Source of the DNA: Rhodospirillales bacterium
GTDB taxonomy: Bacteria > Pseudomonadota > Alphaproteobacteria > Acetobacterales > Acetobacteraceae
NCBI GenBank assembly: GCA_018971905.1
Contig: JAGWZS010000024.1
Coordinates: 1 to 13,117 of the forward strand
DNA length: 13,117 bases
Reading direction: 5' to 3'
Shown here: positions 1 to 6,480 of the stretch, piece by piece
Layout of the letters: each line of letters opens with the position of its first letter
Position numbering within the stretch: the stretch's first letter is position 1
The notes under the pieces: generated by a model
Seen by the model: the letters and a program-made list of their open reading frames with translations, nothing else
Told to the model about the DNA's origin: nothing
Database searches by the model: none
Position numbers and translations under genes: made by a program

Positions 1-702
1 GCCTGCCTGCCCAGGCGCCCGCTGTTAGCGGGGTTATGGTTCGGGCTGCTGACGTTGAAGCCTCAACTTGGCGTGCTGGTGCCGTTCTTTCTGCTGGCGC
101 GGGGAGAATGGCGGGCAATTCTGTCGGCCTGTGCCACCACCCTGCTGTTGAGTGGGCTTTCCTGCGCGGTTCTGCCGGCCAATTTATGGGCACTGTGGTG
201 GCACACCCTGCCAGCCTATCAGAGCAGCTATTTCAATGCCGTGAAGGTCCTCAACCTTAATATCATCATCACCCCCGCCGCAAACCTGGTGGTGCTTGGC
301 GCAAGCGAGACGGTAGCATGGGCTGTTCAGGCCATTTGCGGCATCGCCATGGTTGCGCTCACCATCTGGGCCGCACGGCGGGCACCCTACCGGCTGGCGG
401 TGGCCATCACACTTATCGCCAGCTTTCTCGCCCAGCCGCACGCTTATGCGTATGACAGCATCGCCGCCATTGCCGCCTTGGCCCTGGCCATGGAGGCCAA
501 GCCTGGCCCACGTGCGCTGGCGCTGGGCATAGCGGCGTATCTTGCCCCCTGGCTGCTGCTTTCCCCTGCCTCTCATTGGTTTTTATACGCCCCCTTGCTG
601 GCGGCATGTCTGGCAGCCACCTTGGCTCTTGCACTTGCAGCACGAAAAAGCGCAGACTCACAGCATGAGCCAAACCGCCTTTTACCCCCCGCCGCAACCT
701 GA
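1..702 (+). CDS. GT87 (DUF2029-type) membrane glycosyltransferase, C-terminal part
   Basis: The reading frame is open from the first base, so the N-terminus lies outside the window; 233 residues are visible. The protein is strongly hydrophobic, with about six likely membrane segments. Near its start (residues 20-23 of the visible part) it has the KPQLG signature typical of GT87/DUF2029 polytopic glycosyltransferases. Known members (for example mycobacterial mannosyltransferases) use polyprenyl-phosphate sugars on the outer face of the inner membrane; the sugar and acceptor here are unknown. The catalytic acidic residue of the family would be in the missing N-terminal half. The last 20 or so residues are polar and probably cytoplasmic. 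The 3' end overlaps the next gene by 38 bp, suggesting co-transcription. The family call is fairly sure, the substrate is not. Confidence 0.75.
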   Translation, partial: ACLPRRPLLAGLWFGLLTLKPQLGVLVPFFLLARGEWRAILSACATTLLLSGLSCAVLPANLWALWWHTLPAYQSSYFNAVKVLNLNIIITPAANLVVLGASETVAWAVQAICGIAMVALTIWAARRAPYRLAVAITLIASFLAQPHAYAYDSIAAIAALALAMEAKPGPRALALGIAAYLAPWLLLSPASHWFLYAPLLAACLAATLALALAARKSADSQHEPNRLLPPAAT

Positions 703-1126
703 CCACGCGCTCTCGCACGGGGTAATCTCCCGCCGCTGCGCCGCATTTGTTCTCGATATGATCGGAATCGCGCTGTTCTTCTGGGCCATGGCGATCGCCA
801 TCGCCATTTTCGGCGTGCTCACGCTGGGGCTTGGCTGGATGGCCTTTCATGTTCTTCCCTGGCTGCCACTGCTTTATTACACGCTGCTGATCGGCGGCAC
901 CGGCGCCACGCCCGGCCAGCGCCTTGCCGGGCTTGCCGTGCGGCAGGATGCCATGCTGGAACACCCAACCATTGCCCAGGCTTTTGTGTGGACGCTGCTG
1001 CTATGGCTCAGCTTCGTTCTGGCGGGGCTGCCTTTTCTGCTGGCCTTCGTGAATCCACGCCACCGCACCGCGCACGACATGCTCTCCGGCCTCACGCTCG
1101 TGCGAACCACGCAATTTCGTTATTGA
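665..1126 (+). CDS. RDD-family small membrane protein
   Basis: A 153-residue inner-membrane protein. After a Pro-rich N-tail of about 20 residues come the RDD-family landmarks: an Arg pair before the first helix (SRR at 22-24) with an Asp inside it (LD at 30-31), two further hydrophobic stretches (about 34-55 and 60-76), a GATPGQRLAGL segment (80-90), and a fourth helix followed by RTAHDMLSG (134-142). These match the RDD domain, whose proteins are mostly uncharacterised; some are proposed to be ion or small-solute transporters. The ATG at 665 is the only start keeping the whole domain. It lies inside the upstream gene, so translation of the two is probably linked. No good ribosome binding site is seen. 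The role is unknown. Confidence 0.8.
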   Translation: MSQTAFYPPPQPDHALSHGVISRRCAAFVLDMIGIALFFWAMAIAIAIFGVLTLGLGWMAFHVLPWLPLLYYTLLIGGTGATPGQRLAGLAVRQDAMLEHPTIAQAFVWTLLLWLSFVLAGLPFLLAFVNPRHRTAHDMLSGLTLVRTTQFRY

Positions 1127-1161
1127 CGCCGGGGCGGCAAATCCCAAACATAGGGCTTAGA

Positions 1162-1920
1162 ATGAGCTTCAAGCCCGCCCGGAGACCGCATTTTTTCTAC
1201 ACCACCTCGCCGCTGCCCTGCCCCTATGTGCCGGGCCGTACGGAGCGCAAGGTGGTTACCGAGCTCGCGGGCGTTTCCGCCGAAACTCTGCACGATCGGC
1301 TTTCCCGCGGCGGCTTCAGGCGCAGCCACAATATTGCCTACGCCCCTGTGTGCCCAAACTGCACCGCCTGTGTACCCATTCGCATCCGCGTACGGGACTT
1401 CCTGCCCGACCGCACCCAAAAACGCATTGAGCGGCGTAACGCCGACCTGTTGGTACAGGAAATGCCGCCGCGCGCCACCGCGGAGCAATATACGCTGTTC
1501 CAAATTTACCAGACAGCGCGGCATGGCGAGGGTGATATGTCCACCATGAGCTTCTACGACTACCGGGCGATGGTGGAGGATACGCCGATCGAAACCTCGA
1601 TGGTGGAATTTCGCCTGGCCGGCGGGCAGCTCATCGGTGCCTGCCTGACAGACCGGCTGGGAGACGGGGTTTCAGCTGTTTACAGCTTTTTTGATACAGA
1701 CCTCACGCAACGCTCTCTTGGCACCTATGCCATCATCTGGCTGGTACGCCGGGCCTTGGAGCTGGGGCTGGAGAATGTCTATCTCGGCTACTGGGTTCAG
1801 GAGAGCCGCAAGATGGCCTATAAGGCGAAGTTCAGCGCCACCGAAATTTTGCGCGGCGGCCAGTGGCGGCGGCTCGGAGAGCCCGCCGCCCTGCCCGACC
1901 TGGTTTCAGAACCCGCCTGA
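1162..1920 (+). CDS. bpt: Aspartate/glutamate leucyltransferase (Bpt), N-degron pathway
   Basis: A cytosolic 252-residue enzyme of the bacterial ATE-like family (EC 2.3.2.29). It moves leucine from Leu-tRNA onto proteins starting with Asp or Glu and so marks them for ClpS/ClpAP. The sequence has the family order: CPYVPGR (20-26), a Cys cluster CPNCTAC (64-70), GEGDMSTMS (122-130) in the centre, SFFDTDL (175-181), and the C-terminal block GYWVQESRKMAYKAKF (209-224). Length fits the usual 240-250. The open frame extends upstream into the RDD gene, but the ATG at 1162 gives the normal N-terminus (SFKPARRPHFFYTTSPLPCPY) and is preferred. It follows the RDD gene by 35 bp. Because the acceptor preference (Leu to Asp/Glu rather than Arg) cannot be proved from sequence, the older label arginyl-tRNA-protein transferase may also be met. 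Confidence 0.92.
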   Translation: MSFKPARRPHFFYTTSPLPCPYVPGRTERKVVTELAGVSAETLHDRLSRGGFRRSHNIAYAPVCPNCTACVPIRIRVRDFLPDRTQKRIERRNADLLVQEMPPRATAEQYTLFQIYQTARHGEGDMSTMSFYDYRAMVEDTPIETSMVEFRLAGGQLIGACLTDRLGDGVSAVYSFFDTDLTQRSLGTYAIIWLVRRALELGLENVYLGYWVQESRKMAYKAKFSATEILRGGQWRRLGEPAALPDLVSEPA

Positions 1921-1974
1921 CTAAGGCTGGAAGCCTGCCCTGGGCACCACCATGTAATGTGTGGTTGCAACAGA

Positions 1975-1981
1975 AAGGTGG
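1975..1981 (+). promoter_or_regulatory. Ribosome binding site deciding the lipocalin start
   Basis: AAGGTGG ends six bases before the GTG at 1988. This decides for that start over the upstream in-frame GTG at 1961, which has no purine-rich sequence at the right distance. Confidence 0.6.
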
Positions 1982-1987
1982 ACTGAC

Positions 1988-2557
1988 GTGGCAGCTTCCA
2001 GAGGCGCCTCCTCCACGCTGCTTCGCGCGGCAGCGTTGCTCTTGCCTGTTGCCGCCATTGCGGGCGGAGCCCGGCTGGCCAGGCGCCACCCGGTGGGCAA
2101 CCCGCTGGTGCCGGAGCCGCTGCGCCCCGTTTCGTTAAAGGAGTATCTCGGCCGCTGGTATGAAGTGGCGCGCTACGAACAATCCTTCGAGACGGGCTGT
2201 GAGGCCGTGAGTGCGGATTACAGCCTGCGCCCGGATGGCAAAATCAGCATCTTGAATACTTGCCGTGGCGCCAATGGCAAACCCAGGGCCAGCCGCGGCA
2301 CCGCCCGGCCTGTGCCCGGCAGCCATGGGGCCAAATTCAAGGTCAGTTTCTTCGGGCCATTTTACTTTGGTAATTACTGGGTGCTGGACCGCGCGCCAGA
2401 CTATAGCTGGTCAATCGTCGGCGATCCGTCAGGGCGCTATCTCTGGCTGCTCTCCCGCACCGCGCCGCTTGATGAAATGGAGTTGCGCGCCCTCATCAGC
2501 CGCGCCGCGGCATTGGGATACGACACCACCAAGCTGGTAATGACCAAACAGCCCTGA
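1988..2557 (+). CDS. Blc-like lipocalin with N-terminal membrane anchor
   Basis: A 189-residue lipocalin of the bacterial Blc type, a beta-barrel expected to bind fatty acids or lysophospholipids outside the cytoplasmic membrane. The first lipocalin signature GRWYEVAR is at 55-62. The barrel continues with SADYSLRPDGK (75-85), FFGPFYFGNYWVLD (121-134) and YLWLLSRT (151-158), then the usual C-terminal helix (162-177). Cys71 and Cys92 could pair. Residues 11-27 form one hydrophobic segment flanked by Arg, a signal sequence or anchor. No lipobox Cys follows it, unlike E. coli Blc. The GTG at 1988 is chosen because AAGGTGG lies six bases upstream; a GTG at 1961 would add nine residues and has no such site. 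The 3' end is 6 bp from the convergent gene. Confidence 0.85.
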   Translation: MAASRGASSTLLRAAALLLPVAAIAGGARLARRHPVGNPLVPEPLRPVSLKEYLGRWYEVARYEQSFETGCEAVSADYSLRPDGKISILNTCRGANGKPRASRGTARPVPGSHGAKFKVSFFGPFYFGNYWVLDRAPDYSWSIVGDPSGRYLWLLSRTAPLDEMELRALISRAAALGYDTTKLVMTKQP

Positions 2558-2563
2558 TGCCAT

Positions 2564-4450
2564 TCAGAAGCCGAACATATGGTCGAGCGAAAATCCACCT
2601 GCCTCGTTCTCCAGCCCATGAAAGCCGAATAGCCGGCACGTGGCATCGCGGATCAGCACATAGCCGCCCTCACCCGCAGCCTTCAGCGCTGCTGGCGAAA
2701 AATGCTGACCTGGCCTGACGATTTTTGAACCTGAACAGTCAATGTGGATGCGCACGGTTTCCAGAAGCACCCCCTGGCCGTCGTAGAGCTCCAGATCTGT
2801 GCTGGAGCTTTCCACCCAGGGTGCCGAGGCCGGATAGATAAGCACACAAAAGCTCTCTCGACCGCCGAAGCCGAGCTTCAAGAACAGCCTAGTGGAAAGC
2901 CCCGGCGGCTTGCCGGTATAGCTCTGCGGCTCATTTTTATAAATCATCAGCGTGTTGAAGACATGCGCGCCGAAACTGCTTTCCGCCGCGTGGCCATTGG
3001 CGCGGTCCTCGAAGCGGAACAGCGCGTGCAGCCAGCCATCCGCCTCTCCGCCTTCGCGGAAATCATAGACCAGTTCTGCGTGCCCGCCATCGGGCAGCGA
3101 ATCTTGCGGCAGCACATCGTCAAGGTCCACGGCGCAATCATGGTTGCGCGGCAAGCGGCCGAGGAATTTTTCCGCGATCTTTTCGCCCTGGGGCGTGAAC
3201 ACATCCATGCGCAGCGGCATGTCGCGCTCGGCCTCAACCATCGGGGTGGGCAGTGCTATGGTTTTAAACCTCCCGCGCGGCAGCACGGGAAACGGCAACA
3301 GAAAGCCGCGCCCCATGGCGGGGTGCATATCCCAGATGCCAGGGTCCGGCTGCAAATCGGCGCGCTCCACATTCACATGCGCGATGCGCGTGCGCCCCTC
3401 ACGCACCACCTCGTAACGCGGCCGCACCACGTGCATCCCCGAACGCACCTCAAGTTGCGCTGGCCAGCGAATGTCGGGGAACAATTCCGCTACATCCAGC
3501 GCGCGGGTGGCGAAGGGGGGGATCTCTTCTTCCAGCGCCACGGGCGCGTCAGCCCCCATGCGGTCCAGCGCCAAGGCCCCGGCGGGAATGGGCACGCCAT
3601 GGCTGTTCTGCACCCATAATATCACCCGCTCATCCTCACGCGGCGCGGGCAGCCCCGCAAAGCGCGCGGAAGGCCAGGCATTGGCGTCATGCGTGCAGGA
3701 CAGCGAAGCGCCGTTGTCGGTGGCGTAGGTATCCAGCGCGTATTTCACCACATCGTGCCCCGCCACGCCGATGGCATGGATGAAAAGCTGCCCGGTGAAG
3801 GGCTTCAGGCCAAAGCGGGCGCGCACCTCGCGGCTGTCCAGCACATAGCCGCCGGGCCCGGCGGGGGCCTTTTGCGACCATTCCACCAGAACCTGCCCAC
3901 CCTGGCCGAACAGGATATGCTGGAACAGCACCTCCTTGGCGCCATAGCCCGCCCAGTAATTGGCGGTGGTGAGGCGCGTGGCAAAGCGGTCGTCATCGCG
4001 GAAAAACACGTAATTGGTGGCGAAGTTGCGAGCCTCCAGATAACGCCCTGGCACGGAAAGCCAGGCTTCCGGCAGCTTCACCGCGTCCAGCGTAAGCAGT
4101 TCCGCCCCCGGCGGCAGCAAGGCCCGTAAATGCTGGGCCACGCGCCCGGCGTCGAAGGCGGCCATCAGCACGGTTTGCGCCCGCGCGTAAGGCAGCTCCG
4201 TTAGCGCGCGGGCCACATGCCCGGCGCGGATCTGGCCGATGGCCTGCGTATCCTGCACATAAAGCCCCTCGACCTCCAGAGCCGGGCAAAGGGCGAGCAG
4301 TGGCGCGGCAATGCCATCAGGGTCAAACAACGCCACCGGCCCGGCACGCTCAGCCAGCGCCGCCAGAGCGCGCGCCGCCAGCGGGTGGGAAAGCGCCTTG
4401 TACACCACATTGCCGCCGCGCTTATTGTCGAAGGTTTCGATATCCAGCAT
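2564..4450 (-). CDS. Uncharacterised 628-residue protein with four beta-rich repeat modules
   Basis: I do not recognise a named family. No signal peptide or membrane helix is visible, so it is probably cytoplasmic. Residues 1-140 look alpha/beta, with alternating hydrophobic strands and helices (GPVALFDPDG at 37-46, AQTVLMAAFDAGRV at 91-104, GAELLTLDAVKLP at 115-127). From about 143 to 604 I see four loosely similar units of roughly 115-135 residues. Each has a turn with Gly, a short strand containing Glu, a strand ending in a hydrophobic-Asp or similar pair, and a last strand (about 178-226, 294-338, 416-464, 553-602). This suggests tandem Ig-like sandwiches. A well-patterned block, GHDVVKYALDTYATDNG (231-247) then SCTHDANAWP (251-260), may be a functional site. 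The ATG at 4450 is 4 bp after the stop of the ELM1 gene; the frame continues further upstream only as a shadow of that gene. The function is unknown. Confidence 0.8.
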   Translation of the reverse strand: MLDIETFDNKRGGNVVYKALSHPLAARALAALAERAGPVALFDPDGIAAPLLALCPALEVEGLYVQDTQAIGQIRAGHVARALTELPYARAQTVLMAAFDAGRVAQHLRALLPPGAELLTLDAVKLPEAWLSVPGRYLEARNFATNYVFFRDDDRFATRLTTANYWAGYGAKEVLFQHILFGQGGQVLVEWSQKAPAGPGGYVLDSREVRARFGLKPFTGQLFIHAIGVAGHDVVKYALDTYATDNGASLSCTHDANAWPSARFAGLPAPREDERVILWVQNSHGVPIPAGALALDRMGADAPVALEEEIPPFATRALDVAELFPDIRWPAQLEVRSGMHVVRPRYEVVREGRTRIAHVNVERADLQPDPGIWDMHPAMGRGFLLPFPVLPRGRFKTIALPTPMVEAERDMPLRMDVFTPQGEKIAEKFLGRLPRNHDCAVDLDDVLPQDSLPDGGHAELVYDFREGGEADGWLHALFRFEDRANGHAAESSFGAHVFNTLMIYKNEPQSYTGKPPGLSTRLFLKLGFGGRESFCVLIYPASAPWVESSSTDLELYDGQGVLLETVRIHIDCSGSKIVRPGQHFSPAALKAAGEGGYVLIRDATCRLFGFHGLENEAGGFSLDHMFGF

Positions 4451-4454
4451 GTGC

Positions 4455-5384
4455 CTATAACCCCAAACGGCGGCGCAGCTCCTGCCCCGCCCACTCCGTG
4501 TCATCCAGCGGTGCTGTATCCCACAGCTCCAGCTCTCCGGCAAAGTCCCGCACCCGGCCGTCCTGCACCAGCGCGTCCATGAAGGCGCCAATGCGTGACG
4601 ATTTGCCCGGCAGCCGCGCCAAAAACACCGGCGCGCTGGTGGCCACGGCCTCCGATACCATGGAGACAGAGTCCGCCGTGGCGATGATGGCGTCCGCACA
4701 GGCCAGCATCCCGAAATAGGGGTTCTCGCCGGTAAAATCCCATATCCAGGCGCCCAACGGCTCCAGGGCAGCGCGCAGAATCGCCACCACCTCGGGCGCC
4801 GTGCGGCGCGACGGCGTGATCATCAGTCCCGCCCCCTGGCACATTACGTTTGCCATCTGGGCGGCCAGGGTTTTCGCCTCCGCCGCTTCAAACCTGTAGC
4901 GCCCGTTGGAGCCACCCAGCAGCAACGCCGCCAAGGGCCGGGGTAGATGCGCGAACCGCGGCGCCCATATCTCTTTTTCCGCCGCCAGCCGCGCCTGCGT
5001 GACGCGGTGCAGGGCAGTGCGGGTGACAATCACGTTCGGCCCCTCGATCCCGTCATGCCGGCCTGCCAAAATTGCATCAAAGCGTGAAAGCGCCATGCGC
5101 GGATGCTGGATGGCCACGGCCTTTACATTCGCGCCCCGCAGCGCCGCCGCCACGCGCGCCCCCGCCCCGCCCGCGCCGATAACCACCGGCGGCAGGGGCA
5201 GAGCGAATAAGGTTTTATCCACTGCCCAGCGCGGATTGAACCAGAAATTTGTGGGAATATGCCGCCAGAGCGGCCGGAAGCGCAGCGGCTTGAAATCCGG
5301 CGCAAGCCCGGCGGCTTCCGCCAGCCCCAACGCCTGGGCACGCAGCCCCGCGAGATCGGTGCAGATGATACGGGCTTCAACCAT
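4455..5384 (-). CDS. ELM1-family protein (Mito_fiss_Elm1, DUF1022)
   Basis: A 309-residue protein of the family named after plant ELM1, which is needed for mitochondrial fission. Bacterial members are common in alphaproteobacteria and have no settled role. Landmarks are GLRAQALGLAEA (13-24), the QHPR segment after a strand (93-96), GRHDGIEGPNVIVTRTALHRVT (108-129), LLGGSNGRY (155-163), TPSRRT (190-195), ENPYFG (220-225) and ATADSVSMVSEA (235-246). The last block, followed by a hydrophobic strand APVFL, resembles the donor-binding part of GT-B glycosyltransferases, so an enzyme acting on a nucleotide-sugar is a reasonable guess. There is no signal peptide. The ATG at 5384 is the first possible start and gives the family N-terminus, but no Shine-Dalgarno precedes it. 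It is the first gene of a two-gene unit with the 628-residue protein. Confidence 0.88.
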   Translation of the reverse strand: MVEARIICTDLAGLRAQALGLAEAAGLAPDFKPLRFRPLWRHIPTNFWFNPRWAVDKTLFALPLPPVVIGAGGAGARVAAALRGANVKAVAIQHPRMALSRFDAILAGRHDGIEGPNVIVTRTALHRVTQARLAAEKEIWAPRFAHLPRPLAALLLGGSNGRYRFEAAEAKTLAAQMANVMCQGAGLMITPSRRTAPEVVAILRAALEPLGAWIWDFTGENPYFGMLACADAIIATADSVSMVSEAVATSAPVFLARLPGKSSRIGAFMDALVQDGRVRDFAGELELWDTAPLDDTEWAGQELRRRLGL

Positions 5385-5416
5385 GTTGTGCGGCTTTGGG
5401 GCGCGCGGCGCACAAC
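5385..5416. promoter_or_regulatory. Perfect 8-bp inverted repeat in the ELM1/deacylase divergent gap
   Basis: GTTGTGCG (5385-5392) and CGCACAAC (5409-5416) are exact reverse complements with a 16-base spacer, in the 72-bp space between two divergent genes. The left arm directly touches the ELM1 start codon. It could be an operator (arm centres 24 bp apart) or a leader hairpin of the ELM1 mRNA. The sequence shows the symmetry; the function is inferred. Confidence 0.4.
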
Positions 5417-5456
5417 GTCAACCCGGCGGATTGCGTGCAACCATGGGTAAGCTACA

Positions 5457-6443
5457 GTGACGGGTATGAGTTCCGGCCCTCCCTTCGCCCTTCCACCCGC
5501 GGCCCTGCCGCCTGGGCTACCGGTGTTTCCGGTGGAGATTACCGCGCCGGACCTCTCGCCTTATCTCACGGGCAATACCAACATTCCCGGCTTCACCAGC
5601 CTCGATTCCGGCCTGGCGGGGCCGCATGTGGTGCTGGTCTCATTGATCCATGGCAATGAGTTCGCCGGTGCCATTATGCTGAAGGAATTGCTGGATGGCG
5701 GTTTTAAACCGCTGCGCGGCAAGCTGACGCTCGGTTTCGCCAATCTCGCTGCCTTTGCACGGTTCGACCCCGCCAATCCTATCGCCTCGCGCTATGTCGA
5801 GGAGGATATGAACCGCGTCTGGGATGATTTCACCTTGTTTGGCGTGCGCCGTTCGGCGGAGCTTGAGCGGGCGCGGGAGATCAAGCCTATCATCGATTCG
5901 GCGGATATTCTGCTGGACCTGCACACCATGCTCTGGCCGTCGGATCCCGTGCTGCTCTGCGGCGCCGGACCACGCGGGCGGGCATTGGGGCTGGCGGTGG
6001 GCACGCCAGCGCTGGTGGTGGCGGATACCGGCCACGCCGGCGGCAAAAGGCTGATCGATTACGGACGCTTCACTGAAAACTCCCCCCAGGGTGCCACCTG
6101 CCTGCTGGTGGAGGCCGGGCCGCACTGGCAGCAGGCGGCCGTGGAGCAAAGCAGAGCCACCATCTATGCCGTGTTGCGTAATGCCGGGATGATGGCGGGG
6201 CTTGGCACCGCCCCGCAAAGCCGTTTTGCCGAAATTGTAAAGCTGATCACCGCCCGGACAAATCGTTTTGAATTCGTGCGGGAATTTCACGGTGGCGAAG
6301 TTATTGCCAATGCCGGCACGCTCATCGCTTACGACGGAGACGAAGAAATCCGCACACCAGAGGATAACCTGATCATGATCATGCCAAGCCTCAAGGTAAG
6401 CCACGGCCACACGGCAGTGCGGCTGGCCCGGCTTCGCCCATAA
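5457..6443 (+). CDS. AstE/AspA-like zinc-dependent deacylase (M14-type)
   Basis: A 328-residue protein of the succinylglutamate desuccinylase/aspartoacylase family. These enzymes use one zinc ion to cleave an N-acyl bond of an amino acid or related compound in the cytosol. The expected residues are visible (numbered from the GTG): zinc ligands His65 and Glu68 in HGNE and His156 in LDLHTM, the substrate-binding pair in DMNR (117-120), and the catalytic Glu219 in LVEAGPHW. A small beta domain closes the chain (GGEVIANAGTLIAYDGDEE, 279-297). No other arginine-succinyltransferase-pathway gene is nearby, so succinylglutamate is not implied and the substrate is open. The GTG at 5457 or the ATG at 5466 could be the start; GGGTAAG (5445-5451) before the GTG favours it slightly. 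It is divergent from the ELM1 gene and is followed by an acyltransferase gene after 37 bp. Confidence 0.85.
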   Translation: MTGMSSGPPFALPPAALPPGLPVFPVEITAPDLSPYLTGNTNIPGFTSLDSGLAGPHVVLVSLIHGNEFAGAIMLKELLDGGFKPLRGKLTLGFANLAAFARFDPANPIASRYVEEDMNRVWDDFTLFGVRRSAELERAREIKPIIDSADILLDLHTMLWPSDPVLLCGAGPRGRALGLAVGTPALVVADTGHAGGKRLIDYGRFTENSPQGATCLLVEAGPHWQQAAVEQSRATIYAVLRNAGMMAGLGTAPQSRFAEIVKLITARTNRFEFVREFHGGEVIANAGTLIAYDGDEEIRTPEDNLIMIMPSLKVSHGHTAVRLARLRP

Positions 6444-6480
6444 GCCGTTTCTCAAAATTGCCACGAAGCTCTGGCAGCGC

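Noticed and set aside
1924..1936. AGGCT-GGA-AGCCT hairpin just after bpt
   Set aside because: The stem is short and no T-tract follows, so it is not a convincing terminator; chance is likely in GC-rich DNA.
2744..3619. Long open frame on + (about 291 codons) opposite the 628-residue protein
   Set aside because: The composition is His/Arg/Gly-rich without a domain pattern. The - strand frame is longer, has a good start beside ELM1 and shows alternating beta-strand pattern.
4451..4699. N-terminal extension of the 628-residue protein to 4699
   Set aside because: It lies wholly within the ELM1 coding region in another frame and is Arg/Pro/Trp-rich. The ATG at 4450, 4 bp after the ELM1 stop, is the natural start.
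6459..6476. TGCCA-N8-TGGCA inverted repeat before the acyltransferase gene
   Set aside because: Arms of five bases around an 8-base loop are expected by chance, and nothing else supports a role.
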